Made by a program: the position numbers and the translations under genes
Shown here: positions 34,371 through 46,188 of the stretch, piece by piece
Numbering within the stretch: position 1 is the first letter of the stretch
Layout: each line of letters starts with the position of its first letter
Notes under the pieces: model-generated
The model's input: the letters and a program-made list of their open reading frames with translations, nothing else
Database searches by the model: none
What the model was told of the DNA's origin: nothing
Source of the DNA: Hofstenia miamia
Lineage: Eukaryota; Xenacoelomorpha; Acoela; Hofsteniidae
Direction: 5' to 3'
Assembly: GCA_900660155.1 (NCBI GenBank)
Contig: CABFPE010000347.1
Coordinates: forward strand, 149,521 to 213,520
DNA: 64,000 bases

Positions 34371-35668
34371 CATGTAGAAAAAATTAGACAAATTTTTAAA
34401 CATGCATACCTCTTCGTGAATTGCTCTCACTGTTTTGAAATTTTAAATGTATGCTCTTTATTCAATTTGCAAACCGCAAATTAACACTCGTTGGCAACTT
34501 CCTGTTTTTACCCGCGCGATTTAAGAGTTTTAAAACATTTATGTGCACATTCATACAATGAAATCTAAAGATAAGCTGAGCCGAAAACTTGATTCTACCA
34601 TTGCTTCATGTCAATTTTCTGCGGTGCAACTGCATGGTATGTTCCCACAGTTTGCGAAAGCAACTATTTACAATAGAGTTAGGAAATTTAAAACATTCCA
34701 CAGTCTTGAAAGGCGGCGCGGAAGTGGGCGGCGCAACAAAATTTCCGGGGATGACCTCAAATCTTTATGCAAACTAGCAGAAAATCATTCTCAAAGTTCG
34801 GCAAAGGAACTGGCCGAGAAATTAGAGATCAAGGGTCGTCCAAAGGTCTCTGCACGAACGGTGCAGAGAGCACTAAAAAAATCTGGGTATAGAAAGAAAA
34901 AAGCAAAGCCAGTCCCAAATTTGTCAGAATCGCAGAAAGAATCTAGAGTCGCATTTTGCACCCAAATGAGCGATTATTCTTGGGAGAACGTCTTCATAAC
35001 GGATGAATGTCTATTCTATTTGCAAAGAAACACACTTTTGCACTGGTGCCGGAAAAAGAAACCTCAAATCCCGACGTCAAAGTTCTCGCCTTCTGTGATG
35101 GTCTGGGGTGCCTTAAGTTCGAAAGGATTTTATCTGACGACTATTTCGAGCAATGTAGATAGCCGAAAATACTGTTCAATTATCAGTGAGTTTATGCTCT
35201 ACGCAAACACTTTGTTTCCGGAAGGATGGGTTCTCCAACAAGATGGAGCAACTCCTCATACTTCAAGGTACACGAGAAATTTCTTCCAAGAGGAAAACTT
35301 AGAAGTTTTGCAATGGCCTGCAAACTCGCCTGACTTGTCGCCGATTGAGAATATGTGGAAATTTATAAAGGATATAGTGGAAAGAAAGGTACCAACAACC
35401 AAAGGCGAACCTATCGAAAAAATTCAAGCTGCAGCAGGCAGCATTTCAAGGGAAGTGCAACAAAATTTGTTCAATTCGATACCCAGACAATTAAGTCTCT
35501 GCATCTCGGCCTCTGGTGAAACAATTGATTATTGAGGGACACCATAAGATAGACTACTTTTTTCTGTTTATTTTATATGTTATTCGTGTTTTTGTATTGT
35601 CTGTCAACTTTGAGAAATTCAATGTATAAAATTACTAATGTGTCTAATTTTTTTTGTCGCGTAGTATA
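34371..35668 (+). mobile_element. Tc1/mariner element with intact transposase
   Basis: About 1.3 kb. Inverted end sequences were found at 34376-34400 (GAAAAAATTAGACAAATTT) and, inverted, at 35634-35666 (complement GACAAAAAAAATTAGACACA preceded by TACGC). They share AAAAAATTAGACA. The exact termini and the TA duplications are not certain, because the outer bases of the left repeat have diverged (TA before 34376, TA near 35666). The single open frame inside encodes a complete DD34E transposase. Confidence 0.8.
34558..35535 (+). CDS. Tc1/mariner-family DD34E transposase, 325 aa
   Basis: Uninterrupted from ATG 34558 to TGA. The frame is open slightly further upstream but only through a GTG. The N-terminus has two helix-turn-helix regions: about residues 14-45 (FSAVQLHGMFPQFAKATIYN) and 63-110 (SAKELAEKLE...SARTVQRALKKSGY). 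Between them is a basic GSGRRNK link comparable to the GRPR hook. The catalytic domain carries D149 (VFITDE), D229 (VLQQDGATPHTS) and E264 (SPDLSPIENMW), with 34 residues between the last two. VMVWGALSS is the usual central motif. Length and all three acidic residues are normal, so the enzyme could be active, cutting and pasting at TA sites. Confidence 0.95.
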   Translation: MKSKDKLSRKLDSTIASCQFSAVQLHGMFPQFAKATIYNRVRKFKTFHSLERRRGSGRRNKISGDDLKSLCKLAENHSQSSAKELAEKLEIKGRPKVSARTVQRALKKSGYRKKKAKPVPNLSESQKESRVAFCTQMSDYSWENVFITDECLFYLQRNTLLHWCRKKKPQIPTSKFSPSVMVWGALSSKGFYLTTISSNVDSRKYCSIISEFMLYANTLFPEGWVLQQDGATPHTSRYTRNFFQEENLEVLQWPANSPDLSPIENMWKFIKDIVERKVPTTKGEPIEKIQAAAGSISREVQQNLFNSIPRQLSLCISASGETIDY

Positions 35669-36203
35669 TAGAGTCACAATACTATTACATTTAAATGAAA
35701 AAAAAACAAGCAGAAAATATTGTAGTGTTTATAACACAACTACACAATATTTTACTTAGAAATGATATACTAAATACAATTAGCAGTTTATTTACAGTCT
35801 TAGTTTTAATTGTTAATGTATGAACATGATTGTTTCAAATATTCAAATTTTGATTTGTATTTTGTATGAGACATGAAGTTTCCTTTGGACGAAATTTTCA
35901 TTGGACGACTCACGTATGGACCATAATCGGAAATCCGTTGACCCAATTTCTTCATTTATTGTGCCAGCCTCATGACACTCGCACGTCTCAATCCCATGGG
36001 ACTGAGTGGTCCCGCAGAATCCTTGTATATAGTGATATTGCATATTATTAAAACTTACACTTTTTTAAAAAGTATACAATATTATTTCCAAGAGCAAATT
36101 TAAGCTTAATGGTACTTGTGCAGTATACCCTTGTTCTATTATTGATATGGTTTCAATATTTATCTTTTAGTGAGTGTGTTGTGATGGGTTTGTGTTGATG
36201 CAG
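35669..36203. other. No gene seen
   Basis: AT-rich flank between the Tc1 element and the candidate exons. The frames at 35843-36051 on both strands overlap and are not convincing. Confidence 0.4.
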
Positions 36204-36354
36204 TGCGAAGAGATTTCGAATGAGTGGAGCCGCGTAAAAGCTCTTTCCATCGAACCTGTTGTCGAATACGAATGCGAAGTTGACAGCGAAGTTAACGACT
36301 CTCACTACGTCGTTCACAGTGAACCTTCTCCGCATCCTTCCACAGCTAAAACAC
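36204..36354 (+). CDS. Candidate penultimate exon, unknown protein
   Basis: 151-bp segment with clearly lower AT content than its flanks, between GTTGATGCAG and ACAC|GTAATT. It encodes CEEISNEWSRVKALSIEPVV followed by an acidic stretch EYECEVDSEVNDSHYVV and HSEPSPHPSTAKT. It ends in phase 1, and the next candidate exon resumes in the matching phase after a 103-bp intron. I recognise no family. An in-frame ATG at 36174 lies upstream, so it could alternatively be a first exon. Confidence 0.38.
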
Positions 36355-36457
36355 GTAATTCCTTCATAAATAATTTAAGCATTACCTTAAACTTTTTCCC
36401 TTTTTTAAATTTAATTTATATATTCGAATCACATAATTTAAAATATATTTCCGCCAG

Positions 36458-36696
36458 ATTTGGGTGCGAGGCACGTTGGCCATCAGAACACTTTGCGGAA
36501 CGAATTCAGGCTGAAATTTCATTTGCGTTCCGCGTGTCGGACTGTGGTTATAAATTTAGCCTTGCGGTCACCTCTGATATTTGCCTATATTATTTGTGAT
36601 GCTGAAAACTTATTTAAGAAAATGTATTACTACATATCAGTAATTGATGTTCATTTTTTCAAGTTATATTCATGTATAATGCGTAGGTTTTTTTGA
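36458..36696 (+). CDS. Candidate last exon, unknown protein
   Basis: Follows TTTCCGCCAG in the phase left by 36354, which makes a His codon across the junction. It reads LGARHVGHQNTLRNEFRLKF, then HLRSACRTVVINLALRSPLI and a less convincing AT-rich tail to the TGA at 36694. AATAAA overlaps and follows the stop (36696-36701), fitting a gene end. The basic first part is GC-rich relative to its surroundings; the tail looks like untranslated sequence. An alternative frame is open to 36599 but is out of phase with the upstream exon. Function unknown. Confidence 0.33.
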
Positions 36697-37160
36697 ATAA
36701 AGTAGTTACTGAATGTGACAGTCAATTTCTTCCGAGAGTGAATATTTTCTCAAATTCAGTTAGAATCAAATAAACATTGTGTTCATGCATTTCTCAATGC
36801 CATCAATTACCTTTGGGAGCGAAAGTTTTATGGCGGGAATTTACGCGTTGATTAGTTACATTCTAACCAAATGTCTAGATCTCTCTTTAAAAGACTCAAT
36901 CATGCCAATTACCTATTTGGGATTTTCGTTTAAGACATTTATTTAAAACTTCATTTCATTTGAATTATTAGAAGTAATCTGAGTTTTAATTTAGTATGAA
37001 ATTTTTACTGTTTGATTGTGAAACCATTTTCAAGCCTTTTAGAGGCTACAGGTCACACTGATTGTTGAACTTTTTTATTTTCAACCTTCTACATATTCTT
37101 TGCATAATAATTATGCATGCCATTTTGTTCTTTCTACTAAAAATGTACTATAATATGTAT

Positions 37161-37203
<43 letters not shown>

Positions 37204-38877
37204 ATTTTTACTGATGAATGCTATCAACTAATTTCATGTCCTAGCACAGATGTATATAACTGCTTGGCCAAATTAACGTTTGAAGTTTCTTATATAAGAA
37301 ATTAACCTAATTGAGTCAATCATAGAGTAGATGAACATCTATTTGAATTTCTAATAATTTTAGTGTTTTCATGCAGAAGCTTGTTTAACATTTTTGATAC
37401 GGAAACGGGGAGCTTCCACCCATTTTTACCAAAGCATTTTGTTTTAAGGAGTCGGGAACAATTAAATCAACCATCTGGCTCTATTTTTATAGTTAAAGCT
37501 TCTTTGATAAAGCTAAGGATGAAATATGATTCTGCTATCGATCAGAAGTATTAAATATCGATCAGTTCAATATTCGGGGGAATAAGAGTGGAAAGAATTA
37601 TGTTGGCCTGCCCTAATTTGCTGTCATGGAACATTTAGAAAGATAAGCTTCATATTTTTAACTTCTCCAATATCTTAAGAGATTTCTCATTAACTGTTGC
37701 AACGGATTCCTAACTAATGCTATTACGAGTTCTTCATAATGCATATTTTACATATTAATTAATAAAAGTATATGTAGCAGTTAATTGTACATTTTATTAT
37801 GTTGAAAATCAAGCGCTTGCGAACATTGCATATATTTACCGTTTGTTCGCGTAGTGGATTAGAGTTGAATTCCAAGACCAATTACACGACACTTTTTGTC
37901 AAACATTGTGAAAACTGTCAAAATGTTAGACTATCAAATTTCCCTAATTACCGCAATTGGAAAAGTGGGGACTCGTCAATCACTGTACGCTCCTTCGATT
38001 ATTCAATGTCACGCGACTGCAATTTTAATTATGCAGTTTAAATAATATTTTACCACATTAATTTCCAACATTTTTGTTCATGTACGTACGGAATGCTTGT
38101 GCCAAATTTCTATTTTTGCATGACTGTTGTTAGTTTTGTGCTTTTTATACTGGGTTGAAACCTAGTCCATCAATAAAATTTCCAAAAATCTTCTTTTACG
38201 TAGGCGATGGTTAACCTAATTTTCATAGACATCAATTTTATATTGATTAATTGAAACATATATTTTCGTCTGCCATAAATTTTTTAAAAAATATTTGAAA
38301 AGAATTGTACTTTCCTTCTTTCGGATGTATATTTTTCATAGATATTGCGCTGAGAATTGACCATCTTGATCTTGTTTGGAAATCCATTATGTAATGAATG
38401 ATCAAAACCATTTTTGGTAAAAAATTCTTTTTTCTAAATTTAAGATTTCTTTAATGCTTTTGCCATGTTCTAATCCAGGCATAAAACATACCTTTCAAAA
38501 AGGCCAACTTTTTAACCCCTACATACTTTTAGGCGTCTTGCTCACGAAATTTTGCTTGTGTAGCCATATATTAATGCTGAGCGATTCTTTAAATATTTGC
38601 TTCGACTGAATTTATAAAATATAATATAAGATCTTGTGATATTCAATTTGATATTAACGAAATTCTATTTCATACTAATTATTATATACTGTTTGCAATA
38701 GAGAAAATATATTTCACTATTTCTTGAAAATGATTTTTTTTACAGATTGATTTCCAAGAATTCAGATGAATAATTGTTATTCTATATTTTCATTTTGTTT
38801 TGATTGGTCCAACCGAATAGAACGTATTTATAAAAAACAAATGAAAGGAAGTATTTATTTTTTGTCGCGATTCGATC
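36697..38877. other. No gene seen; (TA)n at 37163-37201
   Basis: AT-rich. The 80-codon frame at 37799-38041 has an ATG and a CENC motif but no family resemblance and no splice context. I treat it as chance. Confidence 0.45.
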
Positions 38878-39250
38878 ATGCCTCGTGGTCAGTACAGTCG
38901 CCAAGAAGAATAGAGAGGAAGTTATAAGAAGTATGGTTCACCGGAGCCTGAAAAAATGTTAAAATCTTATTTAGACAGAAATGATTGGCGGGCAATAGCA
39001 GAAGCAATTGGTATAAAGCAAGAACAGCTTTATAATGCATAAAAGGAAACAAATTTTGCCAAAATCCAAAAGTGAAAAAACACTCAAAGAAAACTGGTGA
39101 AATAGTTATGGATATGGATTGAAGACAACGTTACAGTGACATTAACTAAGACAGATATCAGAATGTGTTTGTCTAATTTACGGATTGACTATTTCTGTTA
39201 ATACTCTGAAAAATTACTTAGAAATAATTTTATATCTGTAAAGCAACTAC
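38878..39250 (+). pseudogene. Decayed Tc1/IS630-like transposase N-terminus
   Basis: Starts MPRGQYSRQEE and, after a stop, continues SYKKYGSPEPEKMLKSYLDR then NDWRAIAEAIGIKQEQLYNA, a helix-turn-helix DNA-binding segment. Beyond further breaks it has IEDNVTVTLTKTDIRMCLSN and TISVNTL, matching the WIExNPxxTLxxI...fgixvsxxTixnxL pattern of a Tc1-related transposase group. At least three stops or shifts occur. The catalytic region is not visible downstream, so this is a truncated relic. Confidence 0.55.
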
Positions 39251-40397
39251 GCCCAATGATTTCAAATGTAAATTCAATCGATAATAAAATGAAAAGGGCA
39301 ACCCATTTGTTGATAATTCTTAAATAACAATACATTACTGATAGTATTTTTATATATTTTAGAATATATAGTATTTTATATATTAATTAAAATGCATAAT
39401 TCCCATTTTAAATAGTGGTTTTAATGAGTATGAAATAGAATTTCGTAAATATGAATTTGAAAAAGGATTTCAACGTATGTAGTTGAATGTCACAAGAATG
39501 AAATCGGTTTGCAGAAGTATGAAATTGACCTGTAAATACCATCACCGTTGCATGTGAAGTTTTTGATTTGGAATTTGCAAATTGCACATCAATTGTGGTT
39601 AATAGATTTTTTTCAGTAGAAGATATTGAATTTCCAAATTCCTTTAAAATTTTTGATTTTAATATTTTTTGCATTACAAATTATTGAAGGCAAATTAGGC
39701 TTCTGCGGAGCCATCAAGTCCCAAGAGATTTACTAAATATTTCAGTGGGCCTGCGACTGGTATTGAATTCGATGGACTGGGACGAATACATTTAGGAACA
39801 TTTACACTTATCGACCATTTTTATAGGAAAAACATATTCTCTAATGAATTATTAATTATTTTCTAGAATTTTTTCTTATTAATTGTAAAGAAGTTATTAA
39901 GTGAGACTTCTGTGATTTTATGTTCGCATTTATTTTCCAAGGCTAAAGCTTCATTTGAACGCGAGATAATTGGAAGGATGCATTTTTTAACTTTGCGCAG
40001 TGCTTTCAAAATTGTATGACATCGCAGCTATCTCGCTGCTCTTTCAATTTCCGTAAAAACCGCTTTTGTTGTTCTTTTTTAAAAGCATACGTAATTAGGG
40101 AAAGAACGTTAGAATTCGATTCCAACACACTAAATCCAACGTCATTCTCCCATGAAATTTAATTCAATTACAGAACGAAGGCGGAATAATGTTTCATAAA
40201 TAAACTCTGTCACTGTCAGCGCTAGTCATTAAACTATTTTAATAAAATTCCTTCCCCAACCTATTAGTCCTAATTACGCATTTCCTCATTCCCACATGTC
40301 CCTGTTTTATTCAAACATTTTAATGGCATGTGGAAATTCAGTAACGAATGTACAGGCTTGGGATTGGCATGTTTTAATCAGGAAAATTTTCGTACCT
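39251..40397. other. No gene seen
   Basis: AT-rich flank of the relic. The minus-strand frame 39408-39674 has no recognisable motif. Confidence 0.4.
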
Positions 40398-40487
40398 AGA
40401 GCTGGTTCTGGCTAAAAGCAAAAAAACATTGTTTTAAATGTTTAAAACGTTTTTTTGTAAAAATAAATGCACTTTTTGCCAACCCTG
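40398..40487 (+). mobile_element. hAT-like MITE, copy B (partial)
   Basis: The right 75-80 bp match copies A and C closely (CTAAAAGCAAAAAAACATTG, then GTTTAAAACGTTTTTTTGTA) and end TTTTTGCCAACCCTG, the best preserved terminal repeat of the three. The left edge AGAGCTGG resembles the other end, so this may be a copy with a large internal deletion. Confidence 0.6.
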
Positions 40488-40940
40488 CAAATGTGTTGGT
40501 TCATTGTACTGATTTCAAAAAGTTTTTTTGGACCTCATAATAGATGTGTGTTATATTCATGAAGTTAGTGCGGAAAGGTTTCAAATTGATATCATCATGC
40601 ATATATATAGAAGATTGCTTTTTATTTTTTATCTCTAATTTTTTATCATTGGTTCCATCTATCATTGTACCATATCACTTTTAGATAAATTATTACAAGT
40701 TATTGAATGTACCGGTAGATTTTTACTGTCTATGTAGTTATGATTAGCCAAACTAAATACTGATAATTTCACTTTTTCTATTTTTAGCTAACCTCCGAAA
40801 TATGTGATTGTAATACATGCATATGTTGTTCTGTATGCTACCGTTCTTTGGGTGTAATGTGGTTATAGATATCAATCTTGGCTTGCTTCTATCGTAGTAT
40901 TTCTGCCTGCCCTTTCCGAATTTCATAAATCAAGAAACGC
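40488..40940. other. No gene seen
   Basis: AT-rich, nothing recognised. Confidence 0.4.
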
Positions 40941-41031
40941 GTAGTAGTCATGCCGTGGGATCCCATATTACCATGGACTGAGACCACGTGAAGCTGAGCC
41001 AGCATGTTAATATGGGACTAACGTCTACTAC
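40941..41031. repeat. Imperfect inverted repeat / foldback of about 90 bp
   Basis: Left arm from GTAGTAGTCATGCCGTGG to CCCATATTACCATG (40941-40974) pairs with the right arm GCATGTTAATATGGGACTAA to CTACTAC (41002-41031). The loop is about 27 bp (ACTGAGACCACGTGAAGCTG). It is GC-richer than its surroundings and may be a small foldback MITE or a structured RNA gene. Confidence 0.55.
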
Positions 41032-41660
41032 ATTGAAATATTAAGGTCCAATTTTCTTTGAAACCATCCGTTACAACCCAGTCCTGACCGTTCGAATTAC
41101 AACCCTATCTATCATGGTATAAAACCCCAGAAGAAATGTTGTATTTCTAAGTTATTTTTCTTTTTAAATGTGTGTTATTTTAATTATATTTATTAACGTT
41201 CTTTGAGTTAAACGGACGCACATCAAACATCACAGTTTCAGCCTTAATGTCCATTCTCCTTTTGACGATATTCTTTCTTAATTTATTTCCTGTACTTTAA
41301 TTAAGAATTCGTATTTTCGGTAACCTTGGCATAAATTAACACGAGCTTTTTAAAAATGCGTATTCTATCAGCAGCAGATGGTGTCGTCTGGTTTATATGC
41401 ACTCGGGGTAACATTCAAGCATATTGACACATTCAGGTATTGTTTCCTTGAATTTGCTTATTTAACTACTCTATGAGCTCACTCATCCTTTTCCAAATTG
41501 TTGTGACAAGTTAATTGAAATTTGGTCGCAATATTTTATAACAGATTGGTCGCCACTCATCTTTGTATATATGAACACGCAATCGCTCATCTAAAAGCTA
41601 CCTAGTATTTTCTGTACGAATATTTTTACCTATATTCTGAATAAATACTTTCTTTACAAA
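41032..41660. other. No gene seen
   Basis: AT-rich, no recognisable feature. Confidence 0.4.
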
Positions 41661-42043
41661 GGTGGTCGCGGGTGCACAGTGCAGTGCGGGTACTGAATTT
41701 CAAATGCCACGCCGGTTGCGGTACGGGTGGATATTTTTGTTTTGTTAAATGTGTAATACTAATCTAATACAATAATAATTATACTACGAAATCTATGTAA
41801 TATAGTATATTTCACATCATTCACTCAATTAAACAAAATTAATAGAAAGTTAATTCGGTGATTAACATAACTTACAATGACACCGCCTCGTTGAACCAAT
41901 TACACGCGACATTTAGAAAATAGCGGGTGTGTTGCAGGTGCGGGTGAATTTTTCAAACAAACATGTGGATGCGGTGCGGTTGCGGGCCTACTCAGTGCGG
42001 GTGTGGTGCAATGCGGTTATACAAAATTACACCCGCTTCCATC
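41661..42043. mobile_element. GC-word-rich MITE-like element with short inverted ends
   Basis: Begins GGTGGTCGCGGGTGCA and ends CACCCGCTTCCATC, whose complement GATGGAAGCGGGTG is an imperfect match to the start. Internally GCGGGT/TGCGGT words recur near both ends (GTGCGGGTACT, GGTTGCGGTACGGGTGG, GGTGCGGTTGCGGG), separated by about 200 bp of AT-rich DNA. Repeated subterminal motifs are typical of hAT-type non-autonomous elements. No clean target duplication was found. Confidence 0.5.
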
Positions 42044-42799
42044 TATGTTACTATAACTAAAGTTATATATAAATATACATAAATCATTAAATTACAGATT
42101 GTTGATATCGACAGTTGAAATGTAGGTTGATTGTACATTGAGGCAACGTCAATTACTCACCTTTCAACTCATAAATGAAAAATGTTTAGTACTAGAAGAC
42201 TTGAGTCAATTTTAAAAGTAGCATTGACACAAAGTTACGTAATGCACAGATTTAAATTTAATAAAAGTATAGACATATCTCGAGGTTGTTATTAAAGGAA
42301 AATAATCAAGGAAAGCAAACATCTACTAAATTATTTTTGAATTAGTTGTAAAGGTTTCTTTGATGCCTATGGGGCATGCTGACCCTCGTGCAGTTTTGTG
42401 AATATGGCACTGTTATTTATTTGGAAAATGCAAAGAAAATAAACTTGTGGATTAAGCGGATTTCTTTTCTTTAGAAATGTTTGAAATATTAATTTCCATT
42501 AAAAAATTTATAGATTTAAATTATATGCATTCTTTTGAGCCGGAATTGAATACAACTGATGTTATGCAGTCGTAGACCGATTATTAACTCAAATATTTGT
42601 AAAATTTTTGAAGCAAATGTAAACCCTGTAACGCAGACGTTTCAAATTTTAACTAGTTAATGATATGTTACGTATCTTTCTTTTGTGATAGTTTCAGACT
42701 CATTGATCTGGTATTTATTGATTAAAGTTTTTTGAATTATAGTTTCTATGAGAAATAAAGCAATCGAAAATGGCATCGTTTAATATATGCGATATTGTC
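42044..42799. other. No gene seen
   Basis: AT-rich, possibly including the 5' end of the decayed Tc1 element downstream. Confidence 0.4.
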
Positions 42800-43480
42800 A
42801 AAATTTCAAAGATGTAATTGGCATGCATGTAAAGGAAAACAAACAAGGTCTGACTGTCCAAAAGCTCTCACAAAGCATGAAATAAGGTCCTTATGACTCA
42901 GATGACTAAAGATTGAATGGTCTCAAATTCATCCAAAAGATCAATCCGACGTTATTTAACCACAAAGCATGTTCAAGGAAAACTTTCATTGACATACTAA
43001 ATTGAAGTGGTAAGTTTCGGATTGGAAAAGGTGACAGTATGTTTATCGACCTGCTAAGATGTGGCATAATGTTCGATATTACTCAAGACCACTAATTTAG
43101 CCAGTCCAATAGGAGTTGGGAAGCAATCCGAGGTGATAACTATAAAACTATAGTTGGATGTACTTGTTCCTAAATGCAAATGAATATCAGCGAATACTTT
43201 TCCAGCAGCTCTCTCAACTGTATACAAGCCCTATCAGTGTTTTTCAACAAGATTGGGTAACGTGTCACACAGCCCGGTCGACAACCAAATTTATGAATAA
43301 TCTTAACGTAAGCTTGCATTCTAACCTCCCTTCCTCAGAGGCCTGATTTATCCATAATTGAGAATCAATGGAAGGCGAATTACTAATATTATTAGTGAGA
43401 AGTGGCAAAGCATTACCGCGTAAAATTCTTACCATATAATTAGATCTTTGACCGTCCTGTTACCTAGTTCATTAAAAGGA
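42800..43480 (+). pseudogene. Decayed Tc1-family transposase
   Basis: Plus-strand pieces include NLTVQKLSQSMK-like text near 42850 and, at 43200-43350, LYTSPISVFQQD followed by CHTARSTTKFMNNLNVSL. After a frame change comes PDLSIIENQWKANY. VFQQDxAxCHTA holds the second catalytic Asp and SPDLxxIENxW the final Glu of Tc1 transposases. The first catalytic region is too degraded to locate. Several stops and shifts are present. This sequence is quite different from the intact transposase at 34558, so it is another family. Confidence 0.7.
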
Positions 43481-45814
43481 ATAGAAGTTGGTTATGAAAA
43501 GTAGGACATACATGTACTTGTAACACATAACAAAGTTGTTGGAGCTAATTGTGCGTTATAATATATTTGGCTTTTTGTATTATTTTCCCTTCACCACTTA
43601 CTTTCGTAACAATTTATTTAAGCTTAAAACGTTAATACGATGCGGAACTTAGCCATAAAATATGCATGAAATACCCGACTCACGGAAACGTTAAATTCTT
43701 TGATAGTTGATATATGGTATTTGTAAGATCAAATTTGTCAATTTGTTGGGTGAATATTAATGTGGCTTAAATATAATTGAATGAGAATGTTTCCAATTGT
43801 GGGTGTAAATAGTTTATTGGAGGGGCAGCAAGTGACATTACACTGTAAAAATACGAAAATTGATTACGCGAGTAAGAGAGTAAGGATTTCAGTGCACTTT
43901 AGTGCAGTATTAGAGCTTCATGCATCTATTGACGTTGTTGGTAGATGTGTGCAGAAGTAAACCAAAACTTAAGCACTTCAATTTTTAGCGCCTGCTCATT
44001 CGAATGTTAACAACCTTCTGCAAGACTAAGGACACTTGGCCTAATTAAAAATTGATTTTTAATGCTTTTTTTGTGAATAGGATATTGCTGAGCAGGTGAG
44101 CGAGTTTACAATGATAACTTGCCTTCATTGTTAACTAATTGCAATTTCCATTTCTATCGGTGTTTGCAGGTTCAATTAGGAATTTGATTTATATTTCTTG
44201 GGAACTAATAAACGTGCTTTTGGAAAATTAATCATTAAATTATTGAAATGATATTTGATTAAGATTTTTCTCATCTCTCCAGACTGTCTAATGGATGCAA
44301 GTTGATATCAAACACAGAATATGAGATTTCAAATTACCAGGGGAGGGTATGAGTTTAAAATTTAGTAGATTAAAAGCAGCCGGATTTGTTTTGTTTTCAA
44401 CACATTTTGGAAATATGTATCAAGATTGACTTGCGTAAGATTTTCATATCAATTTTTGATGTACAACCATTTCATTTAAATAACTACATGTAGTATATTT
44501 CAAGAAGCCATTTTCCGATCAGGTGTCCATAATTTAATAGATCTTCTATTGATTCATTGATGCTATTAAGATTTTAATTAGTAGCAATTCACTATCATTG
44601 ACTGTCATTACGTGACGTTTTAGACATTGACAACAGTAGTTGCTGTACGCTTCGTTCTTACTTATGAAATATTTAGGAACGTGCACAAGTAGGAAAACTG
44701 TATTTCTATTTATTTTACATTCTCAAATAATGTGTGTTTTAAGCAAAATTGTTGTAAACATATGTGAATTGAAGGAAGTAGATTTGTTTCCAATAAAGAA
44801 TGAAATTGCAAAGAATCGAGTGATTTTAGACTTTCAAACTTCGGATTCCTTCCAACTTGGAAATGTGTGTAAATTTGGATTCGTTGCTTGAGCAGATTGG
44901 CTTCAATTTTAAAGTAATTCAACTTCTAATTAAAAATATTTTGCGACAAAAATCTCTGAGTTATAGTAGCTTTAAATTTCGAGTTTAAAAAGTTTGACTT
45001 AAAAATGTGTGTAAGATGGAATTAGTAGTTGTCGAAATTACAATCGTTTGGTTCTTTTTTAGAAATACACTTTGCTACACTGTTAAAACGGCTCTCTACA
45101 GGTCGACTTGATCAAGAGCATCAGTGTCGACTTGCGGCAACGTCGATATTTAGGTAGTAGCCGTTTCCATTGTAGTTTTAATAGTGACGCCTGATCACTT
45201 CTATAACTGGTCTGTCTGTGCGTATTATAGTTTTCATGAATTTATATGAAAATAAATAATGCTTTTCTTATTACGAGGAAGGTTTCCTTTCAAATGTCGT
45301 TATTAGCTTTTGAAGTTGCCTTACATTGTTTTAAAATCAATAGAAGTGAAGGAATGATTGTGAATGACAGAGACGAAAATTCACTCCATTAAACTAATGC
45401 AATCAGTTGAAATTCTAATTTAATCATTTTCACTCAAAGTACACCGAAGTTATTATAATCTAATCGATTTCCACGGTTGATGCGAATGACACTTTGCAAC
45501 CGCAGACTTTTTTATTTAATTCTTCATTTCCAATAAATCGCAATTGCAATTTTAAATAATTGCAATCACTGCTGTTCTCACTCTTTTTTCTACAATTACT
45601 TCATTTAATTTCCAGCGAAGCGTAATGAAGCACAAATTTAATACATCTTTCTAGAATGCTCGTTGGGCTGATTAAATTTCAAAGTAGAAACGAACAATGG
45701 CGTAACCTATTTTTTGGGGGTGTGGTTTATATCTAATTTGAAAATTAATTGATTATATTATATTATAAATTCTAAATACAAACTGCCCCTACAAAAATTA
45801 ATATGTGTACCTTC
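43481..45814. other. No gene seen
   Basis: AT-rich. At 45694 GGCGTAACCTATTTTTTGGG resembles a transposon end but no partner was identified. The frames at 44640-44922 on both strands are chance-like. Confidence 0.4.
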
Positions 45815-46188
45815 TAGGGCTGGCATGTTTAAAATATGGGATGTTTTAAAGACTGTTTAAAACATTGCTTTAAACATGTTTTCTCGTAATGTTTTTAAAT
45901 GTTTTTTTCAAAGAAATATAGAGTTTTATTGAAAGTTTGGATAATAGTTTTTGGGATTTGTCCACTCGTACTTTCATAACTGACTTTCTACCAAAAAATT
46001 GCAAATCTTGCGTTTTGTTTACACGTATCAAACGAAAAATGAATGTAGATAAATTTAATGTTTTCTACTATATGTGCTTTCAGCGAAATTTTAGAATCTT
46101 GACGGGGTTTTGTTTAAAAACAAAAAAACATTGTGTTAAACATTTAAAACGTTTTTTTTGTAAAAAATTCACTTTTTTGCCAACCGTG
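45815..46188 (+). mobile_element. hAT-like MITE, copy C
   Basis: A 374-bp copy of the element at 4095-4478. Ends are TAGGGCTGGCATGTTTAAA and TTTTTTGCCAACCGTG (inverted CACGGTTGGCA). Flanks GTACCTTC (45807-45814) and GTACATTT (46189-46196) match at 6 of 8 positions, as for an aged 8-bp duplication. The 102-codon frame at 45937 is inside this non-coding element and is not a gene. TIRs of the form AGGGYTGGCA are typical of hAT-derived MITEs. Confidence 0.72.

Noticed and set aside
37799-38041. 80-codon frame with a CENC motif
   Set aside because: No family resemblance, no splice sites, and composition close to background.
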